Source of the DNA: Sphingomonas colocasiae
GTDB taxonomy: Bacteria; Pseudomonadota; Alphaproteobacteria; Sphingomonadales; Sphingomonadaceae
DNA: 64,000 nt
Direction of reading: 5' to 3'
Assembly: GCF_019880585.1 (NCBI RefSeq)
Contig: NZ_JAINVV010000001.1
Span: forward strand, 62,001-126,000
The notes beneath the pieces were generated by a model. It was not told where the DNA came from. It saw nothing but the letters and a program-made list of their open reading frames with translations, and ran no database searches. This document shows, piece by piece, positions 19,619-27,999 of the stretch. Position 1 is the stretch's first letter. Each line of letters starts with the position of its first letter. The position numbers and the translations under genes are program-made.

Positions 19619-20392
19619 ATGCGTACCGTGATATTGGCTGGCGGCCTGGGAAGCCGGCTGGGTGAAGAAACGGCTGTCCGGCCGAAGCCGATGGTCGAGG
19701 TCGGAGGAATGCCGATCCTGTGGCATATCATGAAGATCTATTCGGCCGCCGGATTCAACGATTTCGTGATCTGCCTTGGCTATAAGGGCTATCTGATCAA
19801 GGAATATTTCGCGAATTATTTCCTGCACACCGCCGACGTCACCATCGACCTGCGCGGCGGCAACGGTATGGAGATCCATCACACCCGCAGCGAACCCTGG
19901 CGCATCACCCTGGTCGAAACCGGGCCGTCGACGATGACGGGCGGCCGGCTCGCCGCGATCCGACCCTATCTGGAGCCGGGCGAACCCTTCTGCTTCACCT
20001 ATGGGGATGGTGTTGCCGATATCGATATCGCCGATCTGGTTAAATTCCACAAGGCACACGGGCTTCGCGCCACGATCACATCGGTTTCGCCGCCGGGGCG
20101 TTTCGGTGCGCTGGAATTCGAAGCGGGCCGTGTCGTCGATTTCCGCGAAAAGCCTGCGGGCGACGGCGGCCAGATCAATGGCGGCTTCTTCGTTGCCGAT
20201 CCATCGGTGCTTGATCTCGTCGATGGGCCGCAGACCGTGTGGGAGGCCGAACCGCTCGAACGGCTCGCGCGCGGCGGCGAATTGATGGGTTATCGGCATG
20301 ACGGCTTCTGGCAGCCGATGGATACGCTCCGCGACAAATTATATCTCGATGATCTCTGGAACAGCGGCAATGCGCCGTGGAAGCGCTGGTGA
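19619..20392 (+). CDS. rfbF: Glucose-1-phosphate cytidylyltransferase
   Basis: 257 residues, the normal RfbF/DdhA length. The nucleotidyltransferase signature LAGGLGSRLGEETAVRPKPM is at 6-25. Further family motifs are FTYGDGVADIDI and GFWQPMDTLRDK. It makes CDP-glucose from CTP and glucose-1-phosphate. The ATG at 19619 sits after a GCAGGAGTT ribosome-binding site. rfbG follows with overlap, giving the two-step route to CDP-4-keto-6-deoxyglucose, the precursor of 3,6-dideoxyhexoses and branched sugars. Confidence 0.95.
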   Translation: MRTVILAGGLGSRLGEETAVRPKPMVEVGGMPILWHIMKIYSAAGFNDFVICLGYKGYLIKEYFANYFLHTADVTIDLRGGNGMEIHHTRSEPWRITLVETGPSTMTGGRLAAIRPYLEPGEPFCFTYGDGVADIDIADLVKFHKAHGLRATITSVSPPGRFGALEFEAGRVVDFREKPAGDGGQINGGFFVADPSVLDLVDGPQTVWEAEPLERLARGGELMGYRHDGFWQPMDTLRDKLYLDDLWNSGNAPWKRW

Positions 20393-20397
20393 GCGGC

Positions 20398-21480
20398 ATG
20401 GGCGACTGGCATGGCCGCCGCGTGCTGGTGACGGGGCATAGCGGGTTCAAGGGAAGCTGGCTCAGCCTGTGGCTGCACGCGCTCGGCGCGAAGGTGACGG
20501 GCTTCGCGCTGCCGCCGCCGACGCGGCCGAGCCTGTTCGAAGCCGCGCGGATCGGTGAACTCATCGATCATGTCGAGGGTGACGTCCGCGATGCGGCGGC
20601 GGTGCGGAAGGTGGTCGAGGATGCCCGGCCGGAGGTGATCTTCCATCTCGCCGCGCAGCCGCTCGTCCGCCTCTCCTATGAGGAGCCGGTCGAAACCTAT
20701 GCGACCAATGTCATGGGCACGGTGCATGTGCTGGAAGCGGCGCGCACGGTGCCGGGCGTCGCGGCGGTGGTCTGCGTGACCAGCGACAAATGCTATGAGA
20801 ATCGCGAATGGATCTGGCCCTATCGCGAGAATGACCCGATGGGCGGGCATGATCCGTACAGCAGTTCCAAGGGGTGCGCGGAACTCGTCGTCGCCGCCTA
20901 TCGCCGTTCCTTCTTCCAGGGGGCGGGGCCGGCGGTCGCATCGGTGCGCGCCGGCAACGTCATCGGCGGGGGCGACTGGGCGGCGGATCGCCTGCTGCCC
21001 GATCTGGTGCGCGCTTTCGAGGCGGGCGCGGCGCCGCTGATCCGTTCGCCCGAGGCGGTGCGGCCCTGGCAGCATGTGCTGGAGGCGCTGGGCGGCTATC
21101 TGCTGATCGCGGACCGTTTGCTGGGTGGAGAGGCGCAGTTCGCCGATGCCTGGAATTTCGGCCCCGCCGACGACGATGCGCGCCCGGTATCGTGGATCGT
21201 CGATCGGATGCGCGCCGCCTGGGGGGACGGGGCGGGTGGTCCGCTCGCGGATACCGGCCCGCGCCCGCACGAGGCGGGGCTGCTGCGTCTCGATTGCTCC
21301 AAGGCGCGCGCGGCGCTCGGCTGGCGCCCCGCGCTCACGCTCGAAGGCGCGATCGACTGGATCGTGACATGGCACAAGGCGATCGGCGCGGGCGGGGATG
21401 CACGCGCGGTTACGCTGTCGCAGATCGCGGACTATGCTGCCGTCTCCAGGCTTTTCGAGGCCCGTGCGGCCGCTGCCTGA
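20398..21480 (+). CDS. rfbG: CDP-glucose 4,6-dehydratase
   Basis: 360 residues, an extended SDR with NAD-binding VTGHSGFKGSWLSLWL (11-26), TSDKCYENREW and the YSSSK active site. It converts CDP-glucose to CDP-4-keto-6-deoxyglucose. I use the ATG at 20398; a GTG at 20389 overlapping the rfbF stop (GTGA) is also plausible. Its last 49 bp overlap the 3' end of the convergent methyltransferase gene. No pyridoxal dehydratase (RfbH/DdhC) follows in this window. Confidence 0.94.
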   Translation: MGDWHGRRVLVTGHSGFKGSWLSLWLHALGAKVTGFALPPPTRPSLFEAARIGELIDHVEGDVRDAAAVRKVVEDARPEVIFHLAAQPLVRLSYEEPVETYATNVMGTVHVLEAARTVPGVAAVVCVTSDKCYENREWIWPYRENDPMGGHDPYSSSKGCAELVVAAYRRSFFQGAGPAVASVRAGNVIGGGDWAADRLLPDLVRAFEAGAAPLIRSPEAVRPWQHVLEALGGYLLIADRLLGGEAQFADAWNFGPADDDARPVSWIVDRMRAAWGDGAGGPLADTGPRPHEAGLLRLDCSKARAALGWRPALTLEGAIDWIVTWHKAIGAGGDARAVTLSQIADYAAVSRLFEARAAAA

Positions 21481-22394
21481 CCGGGAGCGGTCGCGACGGT
21501 GATGATGTTGCCGAGCCTGAGGCCGATGGCCCGGCTCGGCAGCGGTACGCGATCGAGCTTCAGTCCCACCGTCCACGCCGCCTGGCGTGCCAGGAAGTCG
21601 ATCGGGAAATGGTTCACGCTGCGCTCGACCGCGATGTCGGCATAGCCCGCTCGCGTCAGCAGATTGGCCATGACATCCGGATTGTAGAGTTCGGGGTGCT
21701 GCAGGCAGAAGGGCGGCCAACGCACGCCCATGAGCGTCCTGAGCAGCGATTTCTCGTTGTGCGTCACGATCATCAGCGTGCCGCCGGGACGCAGCTTCGC
21801 GCGAAGCTGCGTCAGCATCGCCAGCGGATCGAGCAGATGGTCGAGCACATGCACCATCACCGCCAGGCCGATCGATCCGTCGGGCACCGCCGACAGGTCG
21901 TCCATGTCGGTGAGCAATGTCGTCGGTCGCCCCGCGGTCGCGGCGCGCAGCGTGTCATGGATCGCGCGATTGGGTTCGAACAGCCAGAAATGGCCGAAAT
22001 CGCCATGTCTCGCGGCTGCGGCCGCGATGTGGCCGATATCGGGGCCGATCTCCAGATATCCGCCACGCGACAGGCCCTGGCGCGCGGCGCGTTCGAAATA
22101 GCCGCGCTGGGTGGCGGCGATCGCGTCGCTCGAAACCACCTCCATGTTCGGCGCCATCCGGGCATAGAGATCGGCGAGTTGCGGCCCGTCGAAAAAGATG
22201 GGGGCATAGAGCAGTCCGCAATCGGCGCAGCGATGATAGGAGAAGAAGAGCTTCTTCTTGAACAGGCCAGACCAGAAGGGGCGAAGCGCGTCGAGCGTCA
22301 TCGTCTCGGCGCGTTCATCGCTGCGCACTTCCTCGTGCGTGGCGGTCGCGCCGCAGATCGGGCAGGGGCGCTGCATGAAATCGGATCGGGTCAT
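21432..22394 (-). CDS. SAM-dependent methyltransferase with N-terminal zinc ribbon
   Basis: 320 residues. The N-terminus has a CPICG (10-14) and a CADCGLLYAP pair forming a probable zinc ribbon. A class I Rossmann methyltransferase follows (YLEIGPDIGHIAAAA as motif I, LAVMVHVLDHLLDP, and LRPGGTLMIVTHN). This layout matches sugar C-methyltransferase-like and related proteins in O-antigen loci. The start at 22394 gives a 4-bp overlap with gtrA-like upstream. The gene closes a nine- or ten-gene minus-strand polysaccharide operon and converges on rfbG with 49 bp overlap. The substrate is probably a nucleotide sugar or glycan, which is inferred from location. Confidence 0.82.
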   Translation of the reverse strand: MTRSDFMQRPCPICGATATHEEVRSDERAETMTLDALRPFWSGLFKKKLFFSYHRCADCGLLYAPIFFDGPQLADLYARMAPNMEVVSSDAIAATQRGYFERAARQGLSRGGYLEIGPDIGHIAAAAARHGDFGHFWLFEPNRAIHDTLRAATAGRPTTLLTDMDDLSAVPDGSIGLAVMVHVLDHLLDPLAMLTQLRAKLRPGGTLMIVTHNEKSLLRTLMGVRWPPFCLQHPELYNPDVMANLLTRAGYADIAVERSVNHFPIDFLARQAAWTVGLKLDRVPLPSRAIGLRLGNIITVATAPGQAAAARASKSLETAA

Positions 22395-22825
22395 GTACGG
22401 TCGCCTGTCGGTCTGGTCGTTGGCCGGAACGTGACGCGGCTGTGCCAGAAATAGCTGCCGACGATCAGGATGAGGGTGAAGCCGAGCTGGGCGATCACCG
22501 GGGGCAGGCCGCCGGCTTCGACGAGCAGCGGCAGCGCCAGCCAGTTCGCGGCATAGTTGACCAGGTAGAAGCCGGAAAACGCCCCGAATTCGCGCGCCAC
22601 ATTGCCCCGCGTGCGGAATACGCCGAGCTTGTAGGTGGCGAAGGCAAAGCACAGACTGACCGCCTGGGCGATGCCGAGCGCGATCATATAATGGGTGTGG
22701 AGCGCGGGTACGCTCCACAGCAGCAGCGGATAGATCGCCAGGCCGAAGGCGGTGTTCGCCGCGCCGGCGATCACGAAGCGCAGCGGGCGCTGACCGCCCC
22801 GGGTGAGGGTGTCGCGCAGCGTCAT
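22391..22825 (-). CDS. GtrA-family membrane protein
   Basis: 144 residues with four membrane helices and the GtrA start RFVIAGAANTAFGLAIYPLL. GtrA proteins are small flippase-like partners for polyprenyl-phosphate-linked sugars and often pair with a GtrB-type GT2 and a GT-C enzyme, both present in this operon. It overlaps its neighbours by 4 bp on each side (22391-22394 and 22822-22825), showing tight translational coupling. Confidence 0.87.
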   Translation of the reverse strand: MTLRDTLTRGGQRPLRFVIAGAANTAFGLAIYPLLLWSVPALHTHYMIALGIAQAVSLCFAFATYKLGVFRTRGNVAREFGAFSGFYLVNYAANWLALPLLVEAGGLPPVIAQLGFTLILIVGSYFWHSRVTFRPTTRPTGDRT

Positions 22826-24648
22826 GCGTCATCCAGCAGGTCGATCGCCATGTTCTCGCGCAGCACCTCGCGCGGCAGGAAGGGCGAAAGGTCTTCGAGC
22901 GCGGGGGAGGTGATGCGCCCGTCGGGATGCTGCTTGGCGCCGAGCTTGGGCGCGAAGGCGACATGTTCGTCGACCATGATCTCGCACACCACCGGCCCGT
23001 CCTCGGCCAGCGTCGCGGCGATCGCGGCGGTCAGTTCGTCCCGCGTTTCGGCGCGGTGATAGGCGAAGCCGAAGGCGTGGGCGACCTTGCCGAAATCGGG
23101 GAAGGTCACGTTGCTCTTGGGGCCGCCGCCCACTTCGACGCCGTTGAAGAAGTTGCGATGCGTCTGGAAGATCGAGACATAGCCGTTGTTGTTGATCAGG
23201 AAGACCTTTACCGGCAGCGCGTAGCCGGCGATCGTCTGCATCTCCTGCAGGTTCATCATGATGCTGCCGTCGCCCGCGATGCAGATGACGCGCTGGTGAT
23301 TGCCCGTCGCCGCGCAGACGCCGATCGCGGCGGGTAGGTCGTAACCCATCGTCGCGCAGCCGGAATTGGTCCATAGCCGCTGGCCGCGCTTGATCTCCGC
23401 CACCTGGAAACTGACGACGCAGGCGCTGCCATTGCCGGTGACGATGATGTCGTCTTCGTCCAGCGCGGCGAACAGCGCGTCCATCGCGGCATAGGGATGC
23501 AGGACGGGGCCGTGGCTGCGATATTCGGGAAGCACGGTCGGAAAGCGCCGCACGCGTTCGCGCGCCCAGCCCAGCCATTCGCTTTGCGCGGGTGTCGGGC
23601 CCTCATGCCCGGCGGCCAGCAGCGCGGGGATCAGCTCCGCGAGATCGGCGACCACCGGCATATCGGGCGAGACATTGGGTTTTTGCAGTTCGAGCGGATC
23701 GATATCGACCCAGATCTTGTAGGCTTCGCGCGCGAAGCTCGACCAGTTGTAGCTCACCTGACGGATATTGAGCCGGCTGCCGAGGATCAGCAGCAGGTCC
23801 GCGCTTTGCGTCACCATATTGCCGCCGCGATCGCCGACCGTGCCGGGCCGGCCGGCATAGAGCGGGTGATCGTTCCACAGCGTGTCGTGCGCGTTCCAGC
23901 CGGTGACGACAGGCACGCCCAGTTTCTCGATCAGCCGCAGGAAATCGGCATGGGCGCCGCTCAATCGTACGCCGGCGCCCGCGAACACCACCGGCCGTTC
24001 GGCCTGGCGCAGTTTCTCCAGGATCGTGTCCGCCGTCGCGGCGAGATCGGTCCGCTTCCAGGGCTCGTCGAGCTCGGCGGGATCGAAGCCGGGCAGAAGG
24101 TCGTCGGGATCGATCTTCGCGGCCTGCACATCGAGCGGAATGTCGAGCCAGCATGGGCCGGGGCGGCCGCTGGTCGCCAGATACAGCGCCTTTTCGAGAT
24201 GGTAGCGGATCGATCGCGGATCGGTGACCATCACCGCATATTTGGTGATCGGGCGCACCAGTTCCTCGATATCGAGCTCCTGATCTCCATATTGGCGCAG
24301 GGACAGACCGGTCGATCGCACCGTCGTCTCGATCTTCACCTGGCCTGAAATCACGAGCATGCCGATCGAATCGACATAGGCGCCGTAGACGCCGGTGATC
24401 GCATTGGTGCCGCCGGGCCCCGAGGTAACGTTGACCACGGGCAGGCGATTGGTCAGCCGGTAATAGGCCTCCGCCGCCATCGCCAGCGCCTGTTCGTGAT
24501 GGGTGAAGATCGTCTCCAGCCCTTCATGCGTGCCGAGCGAATGGTTGAGGTGCATCGCGCCGCCGCCCGTCAGCATGAAGACATGGCGCACGCCATGTTC
24601 GGCCAGCCGGTCCGCCACCCAGGCGGAGAGCTTTATCGTCTTGGTCAT
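22822..24648 (-). CDS. TPP-dependent acetolactate-synthase-like enzyme (YerE-type candidate)
   Basis: 608 residues with the three-domain TPP fold: a PYR domain (HEQALAMAAEAYYRLTNR), a central domain, and a PP domain with the TPP motif GDGSIMMNLQEMQT...NNNGY. It looks like the large subunit of acetolactate synthase, but no regulatory subunit or ilvC lies nearby. Instead it sits in a polysaccharide operon facing rfbFG. In Yersinia the TPP flavoenzyme YerE adds a two-carbon unit from pyruvate to a CDP-4-keto sugar, so a branched-sugar role is likely, though not proven. The ATG at 24648 overlaps the epimerase stop (ATGA); an ATG at 24657 is the alternative. Confidence 0.85.
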   Translation of the reverse strand: MTKTIKLSAWVADRLAEHGVRHVFMLTGGGAMHLNHSLGTHEGLETIFTHHEQALAMAAEAYYRLTNRLPVVNVTSGPGGTNAITGVYGAYVDSIGMLVISGQVKIETTVRSTGLSLRQYGDQELDIEELVRPITKYAVMVTDPRSIRYHLEKALYLATSGRPGPCWLDIPLDVQAAKIDPDDLLPGFDPAELDEPWKRTDLAATADTILEKLRQAERPVVFAGAGVRLSGAHADFLRLIEKLGVPVVTGWNAHDTLWNDHPLYAGRPGTVGDRGGNMVTQSADLLLILGSRLNIRQVSYNWSSFAREAYKIWVDIDPLELQKPNVSPDMPVVADLAELIPALLAAGHEGPTPAQSEWLGWARERVRRFPTVLPEYRSHGPVLHPYAAMDALFAALDEDDIIVTGNGSACVVSFQVAEIKRGQRLWTNSGCATMGYDLPAAIGVCAATGNHQRVICIAGDGSIMMNLQEMQTIAGYALPVKVFLINNNGYVSIFQTHRNFFNGVEVGGGPKSNVTFPDFGKVAHAFGFAYHRAETRDELTAAIAATLAEDGPVVCEIMVDEHVAFAPKLGAKQHPDGRITSPALEDLSPFLPREVLRENMAIDLLDDA

Positions 24649-25667
24649 GGTTTCCATCCGTTCCAGATCGCCGTGCGGCGGATCGCTTCATCGAGGTCGA
24701 CCGTCGGCGCGACGCCGAGTTCGCGGCGGATCAGCGCGGTCGAGGGCACATAGCGGCCGGCGTTCCAGCCGGGATCGGGCTTGCCGAGGATCTCGACGCC
24801 GCCGCCGCCGAGCAGCGCATCGACGCGCCGCGCGAGGTCGGCGATCGAGATCGCGTCTTCGGATCCCATATTATAGGCTGCGCCGGGCTTGCCCGCGATT
24901 AGCAGCGTCCAGAGCCAGGCGGCGAGATCGGCGGCGTAGAGATAGGATCGGACCGCCCGCCCGTCGCTTTCGATCACCAGCTTGCGGCCGGCGAGCGCGT
25001 CGCGGATGAAATTGCCCGCGGCGAAATGGATGTCGAGCGACAGCAGCGGCCCGAGCAGCGCGAAGATGCGGGCATTGACGATATCGAGCCCGAACTGCTT
25101 GCCATGGATGGCGCAGAGCATCTCCGCCGCACGCTTGCCCTCGCCATAGGCGGAGCGGGGATCACGGGGGTCGGGGCCGCCCATCCAGTCCTCGCCGACA
25201 TGGGTGAGATCCCAGGGCTGGATGCCATAGACCGCGCCCGAGCTGAGGAAGAGTAGGCGGGCATCGTTCGCCACGGCCAGGTCGAGCGCGCGGCGGGTAC
25301 CGGAGACGATGGTGTCGAACATCCGGCGCGGATCGTCGCGGTTGAGGGCGGCGCTGGCGTCGGTGGCGGCGTGGATGACATGGGTGAAGGTGCCGCCGGT
25401 GCCGGGGTGGTCGAGAATGTCGCCGGGCAGCATGCGGCAAAAGGCGGCGAGATGCGGCGCGCGGGTGGCGAAGGCGGCGGGATCGCGGCTGAGGACGGTG
25501 ATGTCGATGCCGAGGTCAAGGCGACGGTCGGCATCGCGCAGCGCCTCCAGCATCCAGCGGCCGATAAAGCCGGTCCCGCCGGTCATGAAGATGCGCGCGC
25601 CCGCCAGGCGCGGCCAGAGCGGCGCCAATGTGGCGTAGATGGCGTCGAGATCGCGTTCGATGGTCAT
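24645..25667 (-). CDS. NAD-dependent epimerase/dehydratase (extended SDR)
   Basis: 340 residues. The NAD-binding motif is MTGGTGFIGRW (28-38). HAATDAS, LFLSSGAVYG and the YGEGK active site follow, with a C-terminal substrate domain (YNMGSEDAISI). It belongs to the nucleotide-sugar SDR group. With rfbFG and the TPP enzyme adjacent, it could reduce or epimerise the branched CDP-keto-sugar, as YerF does in yersiniose A synthesis; that link is inference. The start at 25667 gives a 4-bp overlap with the upstream membrane protein. Confidence 0.87.
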   Translation of the reverse strand: MTIERDLDAIYATLAPLWPRLAGARIFMTGGTGFIGRWMLEALRDADRRLDLGIDITVLSRDPAAFATRAPHLAAFCRMLPGDILDHPGTGGTFTHVIHAATDASAALNRDDPRRMFDTIVSGTRRALDLAVANDARLLFLSSGAVYGIQPWDLTHVGEDWMGGPDPRDPRSAYGEGKRAAEMLCAIHGKQFGLDIVNARIFALLGPLLSLDIHFAAGNFIRDALAGRKLVIESDGRAVRSYLYAADLAAWLWTLLIAGKPGAAYNMGSEDAISIADLARRVDALLGGGGVEILGKPDPGWNAGRYVPSTALIRRELGVAPTVDLDEAIRRTAIWNGWKP

Positions 25668-26980
25668 GCGGTTACCGGTGTGAGGCCGAGCGAGGGGCGT
25701 TCGGAGCGATGTGCGCGGATCACGCGGGCGAGACTGTCGAGCGCGAGCGCCCAGAGCAGCAGCACGATCAGGCCGGGGCGGACGAAATGGCCGATCGCCA
25801 GGCCGAAACTGGCGGTGACCGGCCGTTCGCCGAGCCAGGAGTTCGCCGATACGTCGAGGATCGTCGACAAGGGCCAATCGGCAGCGATGCACAGCAGATA
25901 GGCGCAGACGATCGCGATGATCGGGCCGGGGCCGCGCCAGCGCTCCATGAAGACGAGGAACAGCAGGAAGGTCTGGGTGTAGCCGCCGGGCGACTGGGTG
26001 ACGAGATAGGCGGCGAGCATCAGGATGGAGATGCGGTGAAGCGGCAGCGCGCGCGGCTGCAGCCAGGCGCCGGCCAGGCAGAGCAGGGTGAGCGCCTGGC
26101 TGGCGCGGATGACGATCGGCACGATCGTCTCGATCGCTTCCACGGTGCGCGACGGCACGAAGCTGAGGATCGGGATCTGCGACATGCGCACCTGCAGCAG
26201 CGGCGCGTAGCTGGTCGAATAATGGACCTCGTTCCACACCTGCCCGCCCTGGAAGATCACCCAGTTGGCGGTGTTGGAGGCCAATTCCATCGGCGTGCCG
26301 CCGCCGACGATGGCGAGGGTGGCAAGATAGAGCGCGACGGTGGCGAGGCCGGCGGCTTCAAGCCGCCGCCAGTTGCGCTTCACCGCGAGCGCGAGCACGG
26401 GCAGCAGCAGATAGGGTTTGAAGTTGATCGTCATCGCCATCGAGACGGCGCGCCAGCGGCGCGACCGGGTGATGCGGCCATGCGCGATCACGAAGAAGGC
26501 GAAGGCGACGAGGATCAGATTGCCGCGCTCCAGCGTGAAGAGCAACGGCAGGCCCAGCGCGAAAGCAACGGTGCGGAACGGCGCGGTGCGGGGATCGGTG
26601 CGGCGCAGGCTGATCCAGACCAGGGCGATGTCGATCAGATAGAAGGCGAAGATCGTGCCGCGCGCGAACCAGTCGCAATCGCGGGCATGGAAGGACGACT
26701 GGAGATAGCAGCCCGGCATGCTGAACATGTCGAGGAAGACGAAGGAGAGCGGCGGATAGATGGTCCGCCACACATCATAGGCTCCCGGATGGTTCGCCCA
26801 ATAGGCGGTGTTGAACCAGTCCATGAAGGTGTCGTTGGTATCGAAGACGAACGGCTGGGGCAGGAAGCCGCGATCGAGGAAGAGCGATGCGGTCCAGCAG
26901 ACGCTCGCCACCACCGCGATCGCCAGCGCGACCTCCGGCAGCAATGCGATCAGCCTTGCCGGACGGCGGCGCATGGTCAC
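25664..26980 (-). CDS. Multispanning membrane glycosyltransferase (GT87/DUF2029-like)
   Basis: 438 residues with about ten to eleven hydrophobic segments. An early periplasmic loop carries DTNDTFMDWFNTAYW, and YPPLSFVFLDMF resembles the YPP motif of the GT87 mannosyltransferase family. It would transfer a sugar from a polyprenyl-phosphate carrier in the periplasm. It overlaps the GT2 gene (26977-26980) and the epimerase gene by 4 bp each. GT2, GtrA and this protein could form a GtrA/GtrB/Gtr-type glycan-decorating trio. Confidence 0.7.
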   Translation of the reverse strand: MTMRRRPARLIALLPEVALAIAVVASVCWTASLFLDRGFLPQPFVFDTNDTFMDWFNTAYWANHPGAYDVWRTIYPPLSFVFLDMFSMPGCYLQSSFHARDCDWFARGTIFAFYLIDIALVWISLRRTDPRTAPFRTVAFALGLPLLFTLERGNLILVAFAFFVIAHGRITRSRRWRAVSMAMTINFKPYLLLPVLALAVKRNWRRLEAAGLATVALYLATLAIVGGGTPMELASNTANWVIFQGGQVWNEVHYSTSYAPLLQVRMSQIPILSFVPSRTVEAIETIVPIVIRASQALTLLCLAGAWLQPRALPLHRISILMLAAYLVTQSPGGYTQTFLLFLVFMERWRGPGPIIAIVCAYLLCIAADWPLSTILDVSANSWLGERPVTASFGLAIGHFVRPGLIVLLLWALALDSLARVIRAHRSERPSLGLTPVTA

Positions 26981-27999
26981 GGCCGCGCCGCCGCGACCGG
27001 CTGGACGATGGTGCGCGCGGCGGGGCGTTCGCGCCCTTTCGGGAAGTTCAGCCGTTCCTCCTCGATCACCAGCGGCACGTTGCGCGTCCGTTCGGCGAGC
27101 ATGCGGACCTGTTCACCGATCAGGCCGAGGAAGAGCAGCAGCACCGCGAACATGCCGAATGCGGTGGCGAAGCCGAACAGCGGCCAGGCCGGACCGGCGA
27201 ACAGCGCCGCGCCGGTCGCGCCGGCGAGCAGCAGCAGCGCCACCGCGCCCGCGTAGAGCGACAGCAGGATCGGCATGCGCAGCAGCGATTTGGCGGAGCC
27301 CGCCAGGCCGGACAGCGCGAAAGAGGCGAGCGTAGCGAGATTGTTCTTGGTCTCGCCCGCCGCGCGCGGCGGGCGGTCGAACGGCACCACGGCGAGACGG
27401 AAGCCGCTTTCGATCACCATGCCACGGAAAAAGGGCTCGGGCTCGTTCCAGGCAGCCAGCGCGTCGACGACGGTGCGATCGAACAGGCCGAAGCCGGTCG
27501 CGCCCGGCACGATCGGATAATCGGCGAAGCGGCGCAGCAGGCGATAGCCCCAGCGGCGCGCGGCGGTCAGCAGCATGGATGCCGGTTCGGACCGGCGCTG
27601 GCCCAGCACCACCTGCGCGCCGGCGCGCCATTGGCGGACCATGTCGCCGATCAGCGCGGGTGGATCCTGGAAATCGGCGCACATGCCGATCACCGCCGCC
27701 CCCTCCGCCTGATAGATGGCGTAGGTGGGCGATCGCATCTGGCCGTAATTGCGGTTGTTGAAGATCGCACGGATGCGCGGATCCGCTGCGCACAGCGCGC
27801 GCATCAGGTCGCGCGTGCGATCGGTCGACCCGTTGTCGATCAGGATGATCTCGTGCGAGCGCGCATGGATATCGGCTTCCGCCGTGACGGCGGCGCAGAT
27901 CGCGCGGACATTCTCCTCCTCATTATAGCAGGGAATGACGATAGAGAGTTCGGGGGAGAGTTCGGCCGCGTCCGCCGCCGGGGGGGCGGCGCCGGTCAT
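26977..27999 (-). CDS. GT2 family glycosyltransferase with C-terminal membrane helices
   Basis: 340 residues. The GT-A start ELSIVIPCYNEEENVRAI is followed by the DNGSTDRT nucleotide site and ADFQDPPALI (DxD-like region). Two membrane helices lie at about 240-310. This is the DPM1/GtrB/ArnC arrangement, which loads a sugar from a nucleotide donor onto undecaprenyl phosphate. It overlaps both neighbours by 4 bp, and the co-located GtrA-like and GT-C genes support a lipid-linked sugar pathway. Confidence 0.88.
   Translation of the reverse strand: MTGAAPPAADAAELSPELSIVIPCYNEEENVRAICAAVTAEADIHARSHEIILIDNGSTDRTRDLMRALCAADPRIRAIFNNRNYGQMRSPTYAIYQAEGAAVIGMCADFQDPPALIGDMVRQWRAGAQVVLGQRRSEPASMLLTAARRWGYRLLRRFADYPIVPGATGFGLFDRTVVDALAAWNEPEPFFRGMVIESGFRLAVVPFDRPPRAAGETKNNLATLASFALSGLAGSAKSLLRMPILLSLYAGAVALLLLAGATGAALFAGPAWPLFGFATAFGMFAVLLLFLGLIGEQVRMLAERTRNVPLVIEEERLNFPKGRERPAARTIVQPVAAARP

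Noticed and set aside
22822-24648. TPP enzyme as ilvB, valine/isoleucine synthesis
   Set aside because: No ilvN or ilvC adjacent, and it is embedded with 4-bp overlaps in a polysaccharide operon opposite rfbFG. Not fully excluded.
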